The notes: generated by a model not told the origin, from the sequence alone. A DNA stretch of 43,050 bases from Acidobacteriota bacterium (GCA_003225595.1 QIAR01000218.1:1-43050); one strand, 5' to 3'. Positions 19,031 to 29,476 are shown, counted from the stretch's first letter. Program-made: numbers and translations.

Positions 19031-19275
19031 TATCAGGAATGACGCTAGATTGATTTTAGCATGCGAACGGATGTTTTCCGGTCGCTGGAATGCAAGGCTT
19101 AGACCAGAGTTGGCAAAGGCTTCCGCGGCTTGGCAACTTTCGTGTCTTGTCTCCACGACGGCTTTTACATTCTTGCCTCCGCTGACCGCGACAGTTCCCA
19201 TGCATCGAACCGTGCCGGCGATGTTACACTTTTCAGCCTGCTAACAACGTTCATGCCTGTCCCTGGAGCCAGCTC

Positions 19276-21513
19276 GTGAATCGTTTTTTTGGCTTACTAG
19301 TTCTTGTCACACTCGCGATGTTCTCCCGCGGAACCGCCCAATCCACGGTAACCGCAAACTCGCAGAAAAAACCTCTAACGCTCGAAGCCATATTCGCCGA
19401 AGGCGGCATTACCGGACGCAGCCCCGAAACCGTGAAGTGGAGCCCCGACAACACCAAGGTCTCATTTGTGCAGCGCGATGACTTCGGCGAGCACGGAGAA
19501 CTATGGTACGTCGATGCTGCAACAGGCGGGAAAAAGGTTTTGGTCAGCGAATCCAAGTTGGCCATGCTGGCACCGCCTTCCAACAAGATTACAGATGAGC
19601 GTGAAAAAGAACGGGTCACGCGCTATCACGTGGCAGAATATTCGTGGGCTCCCGATTCCAAGCACCTGCTCTTCGATTCGCAGGGCCAACTCTGGCTCTA
19701 TAACCTCGAGAACGGCACGGCTGTCCAGTTCACTTCTGCTCCCGAAAAGAGCGAGGATCCGAAGTTTTCTCCGGATGGTACCCACTTGGCTTATCTGCGC
19801 AAGCACAATTTGTATATACGGCCAGTTTCGGGCAAGGGCGAGAAGCAGCTCACCAAAGACAAAGATGAGAATTTGCTCGATGGCGAAGTGGACTGGGTCT
19901 ACGCGGAAGAGCTCGGCGTTCGCAGCAATTATTTCTGGTCGCCCGACAACAAGGAAATCGTCTTTCTACAGATGGACGAAAATCAGGTGCCCACGTACCC
20001 GATTACTGACTGGCTGCCTACACATCCCAAGGTTGACATGGAAAAGTATCCCAAGGCGGGCGATACCAACCCGTCTGTGCGTCTCGGCGTAGTGGGCGCG
20101 AGTGGTGGTAAGGTCAAATGGATTTCGCTCACGAAAGAGACTGATATTTACATTCCCCGGTTCGGCTGGCTGCGCGACGGGCTGCTCTGGGCGGAAGTCC
20201 TCAACCGCATACAGGACACAATGGAGTTGTACTTTGTGGACGCGCACTCCGGCAGTTCGCGCAAGGTGCTGACCGAAACCAGTCCAGAAGCGTGGGTGAA
20301 CGTTAACGATGACTTTCGGGTTCTCAAGTCGGGGGACCGTTTCCTGTGGTCGAGCTGGCGCGACGGCCACACCCACCTGTATGTCTACAGCTTTGACAAG
20401 CAGCATCTGCTTGCAGCCGATGCGAAGCTCGAACGCCAGCTCGAGCAAGGAAACTATGAGGTGCTCGGAGTCGAAGGGGTGGATGAAGATTCTGGTACCG
20501 TCTTCTTCACGGCAAATAAAGATGACCCGCGACAAACCAAGGTCTACGGTGTGAAGGTGGACGGGTCAGCCCTTCATGAAGTCATGCCCGGTGAAGGGAC
20601 GCACAAAGTCACATTCGCAGATAATGGCAAGGCTCTGGTAGACAACTATTCCTCTGCACTCACGCCACCCAGTTTGGCCGTCTGCAACCCGGAGCGGAGC
20701 TGTCACAAATTCTGGGAATCGCGCAGCGTAACCGATTACGACCTGACTGCTCCCAAGTATCTGGAGTTCAAAGCCGACGATGGCGCTACTCTATATGGTC
20801 AACTCCTCCTGCCGCCGGAAGGGAGACCCAGCGCCAAAATTCCCGTGATCGTGAGCGTCTACGGAGGCCCGGCCGGGCAACTGGTGCGCAATGCCTGGGG
20901 TGGCACGACCGAGCTCTTCCATGAGCTTCTCGTCAGGCGGGGTTTAGCCGTCTTCTCCGTGGATAACCGCGGCACTCCAAATCGCGGCAGAACATTCAGT
21001 ACTGCCATCCGCAAGGAATTCGGGATAATTGAATTGAAAGATCAACTTGCCGCGCTCAATAGTCTTTTCGCACAATACCCGCAACTTGACAAAGAGCGCG
21101 TCGCGGTCTGGGGCTGGAGTTACGGCGGATCAATGACTCTCTATTCGATGACTCATTCCGAGGCATTCAAAGCAGGCGTGGCGGTTGCTCCTGTGACCGA
21201 CTGGCGCAATTATGACTCGATTTATACCGAGCGCTACATGGGATTGCCCAAACAAGATGCTAAGGCGTACGACGACTCCTCCATACCCAAGGCCGCAGGC
21301 AACTTGCATGGCGCGCTTCTGCTGGTCCACGGTACCAGCGATGATAACGTTCACCTGCAGAACAGCGTCCAGATGGTGGACGCGCTCATCAAAGCAGGCA
21401 AGCAATTCCGGTTAATGTTTTATCCGAACAAAACTCACAGTATCTCTGGGCCTGAAGCGCGTACCCAGTTGTTCCACATGATGCAGGAACATTTCGAGCG
21501 AGAGTTAAAGTAG
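19276..21513 (+). CDS. Dipeptidyl peptidase IV (S9B) family serine peptidase
   Basis: DPP-IV beta-propeller segments (YFWSPDNKEIVFLQMDENQVPTYPITDWLPTHPKVDMEKYPKAGDTNP) and GWSYGG nucleophile, HGTSDDNVH; GTG start. Confidence 0.95.
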   Translation: MNRFFGLLVLVTLAMFSRGTAQSTVTANSQKKPLTLEAIFAEGGITGRSPETVKWSPDNTKVSFVQRDDFGEHGELWYVDAATGGKKVLVSESKLAMLAPPSNKITDEREKERVTRYHVAEYSWAPDSKHLLFDSQGQLWLYNLENGTAVQFTSAPEKSEDPKFSPDGTHLAYLRKHNLYIRPVSGKGEKQLTKDKDENLLDGEVDWVYAEELGVRSNYFWSPDNKEIVFLQMDENQVPTYPITDWLPTHPKVDMEKYPKAGDTNPSVRLGVVGASGGKVKWISLTKETDIYIPRFGWLRDGLLWAEVLNRIQDTMELYFVDAHSGSSRKVLTETSPEAWVNVNDDFRVLKSGDRFLWSSWRDGHTHLYVYSFDKQHLLAADAKLERQLEQGNYEVLGVEGVDEDSGTVFFTANKDDPRQTKVYGVKVDGSALHEVMPGEGTHKVTFADNGKALVDNYSSALTPPSLAVCNPERSCHKFWESRSVTDYDLTAPKYLEFKADDGATLYGQLLLPPEGRPSAKIPVIVSVYGGPAGQLVRNAWGGTTELFHELLVRRGLAVFSVDNRGTPNRGRTFSTAIRKEFGIIELKDQLAALNSLFAQYPQLDKERVAVWGWSYGGSMTLYSMTHSEAFKAGVAVAPVTDWRNYDSIYTERYMGLPKQDAKAYDDSSIPKAAGNLHGALLLVHGTSDDNVHLQNSVQMVDALIKAGKQFRLMFYPNKTHSISGPEARTQLFHMMQEHFERELK

Positions 21514-21568
21514 CCCATGTGGGCCCGAGCAAAGCTCGGGTTCCTCTTTTCCGAAGGAGCACTGATCG

Positions 21569-22405
21569 ATGGAGCGGCTTGCCCTCGGTGATTTCGAACT
21601 GACCGTCTTCTCTGATGGAACCTACTACCTTGACGGCGGCGCATTCTTCGGTGTCGTGCCAAAGGTCATGTGGTCGAGAAAGGTGAAAGCTGACGAGCAG
21701 AACCGCGTCGTCGTCGGACTCAATTCGCTGCTGGTGCGCACCGGCAAGCACAACGTGCTGATCGAAACGGGGATTGGCAACAAACTCTCAGAAAAAATGG
21801 CCAAGATCTACGGCCAGCCGGCAAAGTTGCTGGAGAATCTCAGTGCTGGTGGGATAGCGCCCGACGACATTGATGTGGTCATTAATACTCACCTGCACTT
21901 CGATCATTGTGGCTGGAACACGGTACGCAAGAATGGTCAGGTGGTCGCAACTTTTCCCAAAGCGCAGTATTACGCGCAAGAGGGCGAATGGCAACACGGA
22001 CGTCGTCAGCACGAGCGCGACGCTATCAGCTACATCAGCGAGAACTATGACCCGCTGATCGACAATGGCCAAATGCACCTGCTGCATGGCGACCAGGAGA
22101 TCGTTCCCGGGGTATTCGCGAATATTTTCCGGGGGCACACCGCGAACATGCAAGCGGTAATTATTAAAAGCGATGGCAAGACCGCGTGTTACATCTCCGA
22201 CCTGATTCCCACCACAGCGCACCTGGACCTCACTTGGGTCATGGGGTTTGATCTCTTCCCGCTCGAGACGATCGAGAGCCGCAAAAGCTATTACGCACAG
22301 GCAGTGCCGGAGCAATGGCTAACCGTTTTCACTCACGACCCAAATATGCCCTGGGCGCACCTGGAGAGGAATGAGGCAGGAAAGATAATGGTGAGAGGGA
22401 GATAA
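21569..22405 (+). CDS. MBL-fold metallo-hydrolase (lactonase-like)
   Basis: VLIETGIGN...DIDVVINTHLHFDHCGWNT, HxHxDH motif. Confidence 0.9.
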   Translation: MERLALGDFELTVFSDGTYYLDGGAFFGVVPKVMWSRKVKADEQNRVVVGLNSLLVRTGKHNVLIETGIGNKLSEKMAKIYGQPAKLLENLSAGGIAPDDIDVVINTHLHFDHCGWNTVRKNGQVVATFPKAQYYAQEGEWQHGRRQHERDAISYISENYDPLIDNGQMHLLHGDQEIVPGVFANIFRGHTANMQAVIIKSDGKTACYISDLIPTTAHLDLTWVMGFDLFPLETIESRKSYYAQAVPEQWLTVFTHDPNMPWAHLERNEAGKIMVRGR

Positions 22406-22528
22406 CGTAATCCAGCGGCGAGCCTGTCCGCGATCAAAGTAGAGATACCCGGTCGTGGCTTCAGTCGGATTGCAGACTCGGGGCCGTGCCTCGCTCGACT
22501 GCCCCCCGAGAGCATCTGGCCTGCGTGA

Positions 22529-23653
22529 TTATTGCAAGGGCGAGACGCACGTACCTACATCTGCGCGGGCGAGGGTGCCCGCACCGCACGTTCCGAGAAT
22601 TCCCTCGAAGAATTCTTCCACATGCCCAAGAATTTCCCGCTCCGTCTTCGCTTCGTAAATAGCCTTGCGCAGTGCAGCCCCGCCCGGCACTCCGTGTGTG
22701 AACCACGAGGCGAACTGCTTCATCTTGCCTGCCGCTCCGGGCATCTCTTCTTCAATCAGCATCTGGAAATAGGTGCGGATCATTTCGTACCGATCGGCAT
22801 CGGTGGGTTCGCCATAGCCGCCACTCTTCGCATATTGCGCGATCTGGCGGAAGATCCACGGATTCGACGCAGCGGTGCGGCCGATCATCACAGCATCACA
22901 GTCGGTCTGTGTCACCATGGCGCAGGCGTCTTCCGGCATGCGGATGTCGCCATTGCCGATCACCGGAATCTCCACTGCCTGCTTGACCGCGCCAATCCAG
23001 TCCCAGCGCGCCTGACCGCTGTAACCCTGTTCGCGCGTGCGGGCGTGCAGCGCAACCGCGCACAGCCCACAATCCTCCGCCATTTTCGCCAGTTCGACGC
23101 AGATGATTTCCTGTTCATTCCATCCGGCGCGGAATTTGACGGTAAACGGAATCTTCACTGCCGCGCGCACCGCTTCAAAAATTCGCCGGATCCCGGGCAG
23201 GTCGCGCAACAGCCCAGAGCCACCGTTGCACTTGACAACCTTTTTCGCAGGGCAGCCCAAGTTGAGGTCTATGAGATCGAAACCCAGATCCTCGACCATG
23301 CGAGCGGCATCTGCAATCACTGGGGGACTGCTGCCGAAAAGCTGCGCTGAGATGGGATGCTCGTCCTCGTAGAAGTGCAGATAGCGTTGCGCCTTCTTGT
23401 CCTTGGCACGTAGGACACCGTCAGCCGAGGTGAACTCGGTCATGATCAGCCCGCATCCGCCAAGGTTCCGAATGAAGCGACGGAACACTGTGTCGGTCAC
23501 TCCCGCCATGGGGGCAAGGACCGTAGCAGGGGAGAGGGTGACCGAGCCGATTTTGAGTGCGTCGGGAATAGGGACGAGGTCAGCCGCACCACCCTCAGCA
23601 CGGGCGGGGACGCCCGCGCCTACATCGGCCGAATTGTCCCAAAACTTCTGCAC
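22529..23653 (-). CDS. dusB: tRNA-dihydrouridine synthase (DusB family)
   Basis: LAPMAGVTDTVFRRFIRNLGGCGLIMTEFTSADG...IDLNLGCPAKKVVKCNGGSGLLRD...VALHARTREQGYSGQARWDWI. Confidence 0.95.
   Translation of the reverse strand: MQKFWDNSADVGAGVPARAEGGAADLVPIPDALKIGSVTLSPATVLAPMAGVTDTVFRRFIRNLGGCGLIMTEFTSADGVLRAKDKKAQRYLHFYEDEHPISAQLFGSSPPVIADAARMVEDLGFDLIDLNLGCPAKKVVKCNGGSGLLRDLPGIRRIFEAVRAAVKIPFTVKFRAGWNEQEIICVELAKMAEDCGLCAVALHARTREQGYSGQARWDWIGAVKQAVEIPVIGNGDIRMPEDACAMVTQTDCDAVMIGRTAASNPWIFRQIAQYAKSGGYGEPTDADRYEMIRTYFQMLIEEEMPGAAGKMKQFASWFTHGVPGGAALRKAIYEAKTEREILGHVEEFFEGILGTCGAGTLARADVGTCVSPLQ
22538..22586. repeat. GC-rich palindromic REP-like element
   Basis: GCGGGC-GAGGGT-GCCCGC hairpin preceded by partial copy GGGCGAGACGCACGTACCTACAT. 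Confidence 0.5.
23595..23625. repeat. GC-rich palindromic REP-like element
   Basis: CGGGCG-GGGA-CGCCCG hairpin followed by CGCCTACAT. Confidence 0.5.
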
Positions 23654-23684
23654 CTGCTTATTTTAGTCGCCTTCGCAAAATAAA

Positions 23685-23714
23685 ACCCCCGCCGCAGCGA
23701 GGAGCCTCTTTTTT
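23685..23714 (-). terminator. Possible Rho-independent terminator of rpmE
   Basis: CCCCCGCCGCAGCGAGGAG imperfect GC-rich stem flanked by A/T runs between rpmE and dus. Confidence 0.5.
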
Positions 23715-23750
23715 CATCTGTGTAAACTGCGCAAATCGGCGCGAAAAAGA

Positions 23751-23969
23751 TTACTTCTTTTCGGCTCCAGCTTTGGCGTACTTGCGGCGGAAGCGCTCCA
23801 CGCGTCCGGCCGTGTCCACCAGTTTCTGCTTGCCGGTGAAGAACGGGTGGCAGTTGGAACAGATTTCTACGTGGATGTCGCCCTTGTGCGTCGAGCGGGT
23901 CATGAAGGTATTGCCGCACGCGCAATGCACTCGCACTTCGTTGTACGCTGGATGAATGCCTGCCTTCAT
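23751..23969 (-). CDS. rpmE: 50S ribosomal protein L31
   Basis: [64 protein letters not shown]. Confidence 0.98.
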   Translation of the reverse strand: MKAGIHPAYNEVRVHCACGNTFMTRSTHKGDIHVEICSNCHPFFTGKQKLVDTAGRVERFRRKYAKAGAEKK

Positions 23970-24211
23970 AAGTCTCCAAATCCCTGCTTGAGTCGTTAGA
24001 TTCTATAGGATTGATTCGGGATTCAGCAACTTGGGGCGGCGGGTGTGCTGCGGTTTGAAATCCATGTACTGTACTAAAATAAGGGCCACAGAATGGTTAT
24101 CAGAGACAACGGCGGCAGCCTGCGGGTAGGTTTTGCGGCGGTTTTCTACAACAGCCGCCCTTTGACCCGGGACCACTCGAGCGCAGGGAGTCATTTGCAG
24201 GAGAGCGCAGG

Positions 24212-24907
24212 ATGAAGACTGTAGGGATGATCGGCGGGATCGGGCCTGAGTCAACGGTTGAGTACTATCGCTCGATTATTGCAACGTATCACGAGCAGAA
24301 ACGGGATGGAAGTTATCCTTCGATCATAATCAATAGTATCGATTTGAAGAAGATGCTGGATTTGATCGAGGCGAATGAATTAGCCAAGCTGACCGAGTAT
24401 CTGGTTGGCGAAGTGCAAAAGCTTGCGAGGGCGGGGGCAGATTGCGGGTTGCTAGCCGCGAATACGCCGCATATTGTTTTTGACGAGATTCGTCGCGGGT
24501 CCCCCCTTCCACTGGTGAGCATTGTCGAAGCAACTTGCCAGGCAGCCAAAGCCCTGGGGTTGAAAAGACTCGGTTTGTTTGGCACACGTTTCACCATGGA
24601 AGGGCGATTCTATCCAGACGTATTCTCTAAGGAAGGGATTACTTTGGCCGTACCCGACGAGGACGAGCAAGCCTACATTCATGACAAGTACATGAGTGAG
24701 TTGGTAAAGGGCATTATTCGGCCTGGAACGCGTGAGCGATTGCTGACGATAGTAGATCGATTGAAAGAGCGGGAGGGTATTCAGGGGTTAATTCTAGGCG
24801 GGACGGAACTGCCCTTAATTTTGCGGGATGTCATGGACCGAGGCATTCCATTTCTAGATACGACTCAGATTCATGTAAAAGGTGTTGTCGCACAATTATT
24901 GTCGTAG
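24212..24907 (+). CDS. Aspartate/glutamate racemase family protein
   Basis: MKTVGMIGGIGPESTVEYYRSIIATYHE...GADCGLLAANTPHIVFDEI...GLFGTRFTMEGRFY...LGGTELPLIL. Confidence 0.95.
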   Translation: MKTVGMIGGIGPESTVEYYRSIIATYHEQKRDGSYPSIIINSIDLKKMLDLIEANELAKLTEYLVGEVQKLARAGADCGLLAANTPHIVFDEIRRGSPLPLVSIVEATCQAAKALGLKRLGLFGTRFTMEGRFYPDVFSKEGITLAVPDEDEQAYIHDKYMSELVKGIIRPGTRERLLTIVDRLKEREGIQGLILGGTELPLILRDVMDRGIPFLDTTQIHVKGVVAQLLS

Positions 24908-24953
24908 ATGGCCGCCCAACCGCGCCCGCCATCTAAATACACATAATCCAAAT

Positions 24954-24982
24954 AAAAAACGGCAGGGCCGACCCCCTGCCGT
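24954..24982 (-). terminator. Rho-independent terminator downstream of HU gene
   Basis: ACGGCAGGG/CCCTGCCGT 9-bp perfect stem, 6-nt loop, then TTTTTTATT on the minus strand. Confidence 0.85.
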
Positions 24983-25000
24983 ACTGGTTAAAACAAGAGC

Positions 25001-25282
25001 TTACTTGCTACGGTTGACTGCTTTCTTGAGTTCGGCTCCAGGTGTGAACTTTGCGACTTTGCGGGCAGCGATCTTGATCGTGGCACCGGTTTGCGGGTTG
25101 CGCCCGTTCCGGGCCCTTCTCTGTGAAACCGAGAAAGTGCCAAAACCAATCAGAGCCACCCGATCTCCCTTCTTCAGAGCAGTGGTAATGCTGTCCACCG
25201 CAGTATCGATCGCAGTGGTTGCTTGTGTTTTGCTTATATCGCAACCGTCTGCGATTTTGTTTACGAGATCGGCTTTGTTCAT
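25001..25282 (-). CDS. HU family DNA-binding protein
   Basis: MNKADLVNKIADGCDISKTQATTAIDTAVDSITTALKKGDRVALIGFGTFSVSQRRARNGRNPQTGATIKIAARKVAKFTPGAELKKAV. Confidence 0.97.
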   Translation of the reverse strand: MNKADLVNKIADGCDISKTQATTAIDTAVDSITTALKKGDRVALIGFGTFSVSQRRARNGRNPQTGATIKIAARKVAKFTPGAELKKAVNRSK

Positions 25283-25493
25283 CTTCTCTCCTGGCAGGGT
25301 TCCTTGTGTTCCCCAGCGCGCACCCCGGGGGAGGTGAGCAACTAGAGCACCCGCTGAGAGGGAATCCTGTTGGCTGCTATTTTCCGCTGTCTTTTCCGAA
25401 TGTCAACTGTGAAAATCCGCACGGGGCGGGTTATTTCGTATTCCTGCCATCCAAAGTCCGCAACACGCATGGGTATCCAAGTGGTCGAGAACA

Positions 25494-25541
25494 AAAAACG
25501 AGCCACTCTCCCGGTCCGGCAACTACCTGAGAAGAGTGGCT
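25494..25541 (-). terminator. Rho-independent terminator of aceA
   Basis: AGCCACTCT...AGAGTGGCT 9-bp stem followed by CGTTTTTTG on the minus strand. Confidence 0.75.
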
Positions 25542-25566
25542 TTCGGCCGAAAAATCGATGCGTCGT

Positions 25567-26985
25567 TTAGGCGCCGGCGCGCGGTTTCACCGGTTTGATG
25601 CCGGTTACCATAACTTGTTCGGGAGGCGGGATTGCGGGGCATTCGCCCAAGATCGGCTGGCAAGCTGCATCCGGACCATGCGCATCACGCACCCGTGCCG
25701 CCGTTCCGGTGAACTGTTCTTGCTCGGTTGAGCCCGTGAGCGCCGTGGTGGACGAGGTTCCACCCGCGATCACCTGCGCCACCATATCGAAATAACCGGT
25801 GCCCACAAAGCTCTGGTGTTTGACCGCCTCATAGCCGTAATCGCGTTCGCGGCTGAATTCTTTCTCTTGGAGACGAGCATATGCTGTCATCCCGGTGAGC
25901 CGATATCCCTGTGCCAGCTCGAACATGCTGAGATTCAGTGAATGGAAACCCGCCAAGGTGATGAACTGAAACTTGTATCCCATGGCCGCCAGCTCCCTCT
26001 GAAAGCGCGCGATGGCTGCGTCATCCAACTTCTTCTTCCAGTTGAATGATGGCGAACAGTTGTAGGCAAGCAATTTGCTCGGGTATTTCGCGTGAACGCC
26101 CTCAGCGAAGCGGCGAGCCTCGTCCAGGCTGGGCTCGGCGGTCTCGCACCACACGAGTTCGACATAGGGTGCGTAGGACACGGCACGCGCGATGGCCGAA
26201 TCAAGGCCACCTCGAATGCAGAAGAACCCTTCGGGGGTTCGGTTACCCGTCAGGAACTCGTGATCACGGGGGTCTGTATCGCTGGTCAGGAGTTGCGCAC
26301 TGTTAGCATCGGTACGCGCCATGATGAGAGTGGGCACGCCGAGAACATCGGCGGCGAGCCGCGCGGCCACCAGCTTCTGGATGAATTCGTTGGTGGGCAC
26401 CAGGACCTTTCCGCCCAGGTGGCCGCATTTCTTCGCTGACGAGAGCTGATCTTCAAAGTGTACGCAGGCGGCTCCCGCCTCAATCATGGCCTTCATCAGC
26501 TCGAACGCGTTCAAGTTTCCTCCAAAACCCGCTTCCGCGTCGGCGATGAGGGGTGCGAACCAGTACGTGTCATCGTGCCCCTCCGCATGATGAATCTGGT
26601 CCGCGCGTGCCAGGGCCTGATTAATGCGTCGCACGACGTTGGGAACGCTATCGGCGGGATAGAGACTTTGGTCGGGATACATTTGGCCCGCGTCGTTGGC
26701 ATCGGCCGCGACCTGCCAGCCGCTGACGTAAATCGCAGGCAATCCGGCTCTCACCTGCTGGATCGCCTGGTTGCCCGTCATCGCGCCCAGCGAAGGAACG
26801 TAAGGCTCGGTGTGCAAGAGGCGCCACAGCCGTTCCGCACCCAGCCGCGCCAAGGTGTGCTCGAGGTGGACTGACCCCCGCAGCCGCTCCACGTCCTTAG
26901 CGGCATAGGGCCGGGTAATGCCCGTCCAGCGTGGATTTGAGGCCCAGTCTTTTTCCAGGTTCAAATCTTTCCCGTTCTTCCTCAT
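25567..26985 (-). CDS. aceA: Isocitrate lyase
   Basis: [38 protein letters not shown]...; [43 protein letters not shown]. Confidence 0.97.
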   Translation of the reverse strand: MRKNGKDLNLEKDWASNPRWTGITRPYAAKDVERLRGSVHLEHTLARLGAERLWRLLHTEPYVPSLGAMTGNQAIQQVRAGLPAIYVSGWQVAADANDAGQMYPDQSLYPADSVPNVVRRINQALARADQIHHAEGHDDTYWFAPLIADAEAGFGGNLNAFELMKAMIEAGAACVHFEDQLSSAKKCGHLGGKVLVPTNEFIQKLVAARLAADVLGVPTLIMARTDANSAQLLTSDTDPRDHEFLTGNRTPEGFFCIRGGLDSAIARAVSYAPYVELVWCETAEPSLDEARRFAEGVHAKYPSKLLAYNCSPSFNWKKKLDDAAIARFQRELAAMGYKFQFITLAGFHSLNLSMFELAQGYRLTGMTAYARLQEKEFSRERDYGYEAVKHQSFVGTGYFDMVAQVIAGGTSSTTALTGSTEQEQFTGTAARVRDAHGPDAACQPILGECPAIPPPEQVMVTGIKPVKPRAGA

Positions 26986-27407
26986 GGGTCATTGTCCTTT
27001 CCAATTCACATGCCGATGCGGTCGAGCGTCGCTCGGCATGGACAGGTCCCTGTCAGCGGTGGCCGGCGTCGGTGAGATGCTGGAATTCGGCGGAGAGTAG
27101 CTCACGGCTTGCGGCCTACAGCCGCTCCACCCAGAACCGCTTGTCATGTGCGGCAATTGGCCTGCCAAATCAAACTGCTGTACCTACCATGAATCCAATA
27201 AGTTGCTGCGGTCCGCGCGCCTACTAGTGAAAGAAGCTTGCACTTCATGCGAGCACAGAAATCCCCCTGAACAACACGACCAGCCAGGAAATGGCGCTGG
27301 AGGGAGTTCGCGCTATCGACTAAGGGTTCCCGCTCGACTGCCGTGAGCCCTTTGCGCCTCAAGCAGATTTTGAGGCAAGCGCCGGGCGCGGTCAAACTGA
27401 TTGTTTC

Positions 27408-27420
27408 TATCAAGCTGATA
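27408..27420. promoter_or_regulatory. Candidate LysR-type T-N11-A box (TATCAAGCTGATA)
   Basis: Perfect 5-3-5 palindrome matching T-N11-A, in the divergent aceA/LysR intergenic region. Confidence 0.5.
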
Positions 27421-27498
27421 AGAAAAGATGATCAAAATGCGGAGATTTGATAAGAATATGTTGTTAGGCAACTGCCTGGACGCAAATCGAATTAAATC

Positions 27499-28446
27499 AT
27501 GCAAACCATGGAGATCGATCAAATCGAGACGTTTCTCGCGGTGGCTACATTCGACGGTTTTCACCGCGCAGCGGAGGCGCTACGGATCAGCCAGCCAGCG
27601 GTTAGTGCTCGCATCAAAGCGCTGGAGCAGTCACTTGGAGCGACCCTCTTTGCGCGCTCCCGGGGTGGGCTTACCCTCTCTGATGCTGGCAGAACTCTTC
27701 GTCCGTATGCCGAGCAACTCTTACGGACCGCTTCACTGGCGCGCCAGGCTGTCCATGAACTACGGCCGGGGAGCGAAGGCCCACTGCAGATTGCGGCCGC
27801 GCTTTCCATCTGTGTGTACTTTCTCCCGGATGTCCTGAAGCACTTTCAGCGGGCCCACCCGAACGTCATCATTAACATTCGCTCGGGACACTCGAAGGAA
27901 GTGTTAGAGATGGTCATGGGTGGAGAGGCGGAGATCGGTTTGGCGCGCTCTCTTCAGCATCCCGAAGTTGAGACTTTGAGCCTTGGAGACGATCCACTTC
28001 TGCTAGTGGCACACCCCAAACAAGAGCCGAAGAACGTGCGCCGGGCGCGGCTTGAGGAAGTGGCGAACTGGCCGCTCATCTTCTTCGACCGGGGGTCCAG
28101 CGATTGGACGCTCACTCACAGTCTGTTCCGCCGGGCCGGCCTCGTCGCTAACGTGGCCCTGGAAGTTGACACCATCGAAACCGCCAAGAGAATGGTGGAA
28201 CGCGGGTTAGGTGTGGCATTTCTCCCCAGGATAGCGGTGGGGCGAGAAATTCAGCGAGGCAAGCTCGCCACCGTGAGGATTCTCGACGCGGAACCTCTGC
28301 GCCGAAGCCTCGACCTGATCCATCCTCGACACCGCGCTCTGCGCGCCGAGGCCCGGGCGTTTCTGGCTGTGGTTAGAGAAGCCGTTAATGAGGCTTCCGC
28401 ATTCGCCGGTAACTCGCTCCGGGGCTCGCGGCGGCGATCGAAATGA
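27499..28446 (+). CDS. LysR family transcriptional regulator
   Basis: MEIDQIETFLAVATFDGFHRAAEALRISQPAVSARIKALEQSLGATLFARSRGGLTLSDAGRTL, LysR HTH. Confidence 0.97.
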   Translation: MQTMEIDQIETFLAVATFDGFHRAAEALRISQPAVSARIKALEQSLGATLFARSRGGLTLSDAGRTLRPYAEQLLRTASLARQAVHELRPGSEGPLQIAAALSICVYFLPDVLKHFQRAHPNVIINIRSGHSKEVLEMVMGGEAEIGLARSLQHPEVETLSLGDDPLLLVAHPKQEPKNVRRARLEEVANWPLIFFDRGSSDWTLTHSLFRRAGLVANVALEVDTIETAKRMVERGLGVAFLPRIAVGREIQRGKLATVRILDAEPLRRSLDLIHPRHRALRAEARAFLAVVREAVNEASAFAGNSLRGSRRRSK

Positions 28447-28591
28447 GGGAACGGCGTGAATCGCTGTTTTCCTCTCCTCTGCACAATCCCGCACACATCT
28501 CCACAACATGTGCACAGGCGAACCGGGTTTTCCACTTGCGCGAACTCCGCCGGCGGGTGCAGATTCAATCACAGGGAAGGCAACCCAGGTC

Positions 28592-29347
28592 ATGAAAGTT
28601 TCCGCAGAAGTTTGTCCCTTGTGCGAGGGCACGGGCTGGAAAACGGTTTCGACTCAAAGCGATCGCCGCGTCACACGCTGCGACTGTCAGTTGAGAGCGC
28701 GTTCGCATTCGTTGCTCGCGGCGGCGCGCATCCCCAAGCGGTATGAGCACTGCGAGCTTGTCAGCTTTACGACGGACTTCCCCGGTGCGGATCTGTCCTT
28801 AGCGCTCGCCCGAATTGCCGCTGTAAAGTATGTCGAAGAATACGACCCTAAAGATGCGACAGGCCTACTAGTTATAGGCAAGATCGGTGTGGGCAAGACG
28901 CACTTGGCGGTTGGCATTATCAAGGAACTGCTCGGCAAAGGCATTGGCTGTCTGTTCTGCGATTACCGTGACCTGCTGAAACAAATTCAGAATTCGTATA
29001 ACGATTCGGTGAAGACCACCGAACTTGAAGTACTGCGTCCCGTTTTTGAAACTGAGGTGCTGGTGCTCGACGAACTGGGCGCGGTCAAGCCAACCGAATG
29101 GGTTTGGGACACAGTAAGCCTGATCCTGAACACGCGATACAACGACAATCGCACAACAATCATCACCACCAATTTTGACAACAAGCCCGCTGGCGCACTG
29201 GCTGGTCCGCGCGGTGCCGCCCGCGAAGAAACACTCGGTGACCGCGTTGGAGAGCGCATGCGTTCGCGGTTGAACGAGATGTGCCGCATCATCAAGATGG
29301 ACGGCGAAGACTTCCGCCAAAAATTCCGCAGCGCGAGCTTTCGGTAA
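28592..29347 (+). CDS. DnaC-like/IstB-like AAA+ ATPase with N-terminal Cys cluster
   Basis: CPLCEGTGWK...RCDCQ; LLVIGKIGVGKTHLAVGII; VLVLDELGAVKPTEWVWDTVSLILNTRYNDNRTTIITTNF. Confidence 0.88.
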   Translation: MKVSAEVCPLCEGTGWKTVSTQSDRRVTRCDCQLRARSHSLLAAARIPKRYEHCELVSFTTDFPGADLSLALARIAAVKYVEEYDPKDATGLLVIGKIGVGKTHLAVGIIKELLGKGIGCLFCDYRDLLKQIQNSYNDSVKTTELEVLRPVFETEVLVLDELGAVKPTEWVWDTVSLILNTRYNDNRTTIITTNFDNKPAGALAGPRGAAREETLGDRVGERMRSRLNEMCRIIKMDGEDFRQKFRSASFR

Positions 29348-29402
29348 TTCCTTGGGGTACGGATTTTCGCGGACTAAGACGGGTACTTCAGGAATCCCAG
29401 TT

Positions 29403-29437
29403 TGCAATCTGCAATCTTCAGTCTGAAATCTTGAATC
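29403..29437. repeat. Degenerate heptamer tract (TGCAATC TGCAATC TTCAGTC TGAAATC TTGAATC)
   Basis: Read directly; five in-phase 7-mers. Confidence 0.75.
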
Positions 29438-29476
29438 CGTGTTCATTCGTGCGAATCCGTGGCCTAGAATTAAGAA

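Noticed and set aside
24003-24254. 83-aa minus ORF between rpmE and the racemase
   Set aside because: Overlaps the racemase start and shows no recognisable features.
27100-27480. Small ORFs between aceA and lysR
   Set aside because: No coding character, RBS or homology; treated as regulatory intergenic DNA.
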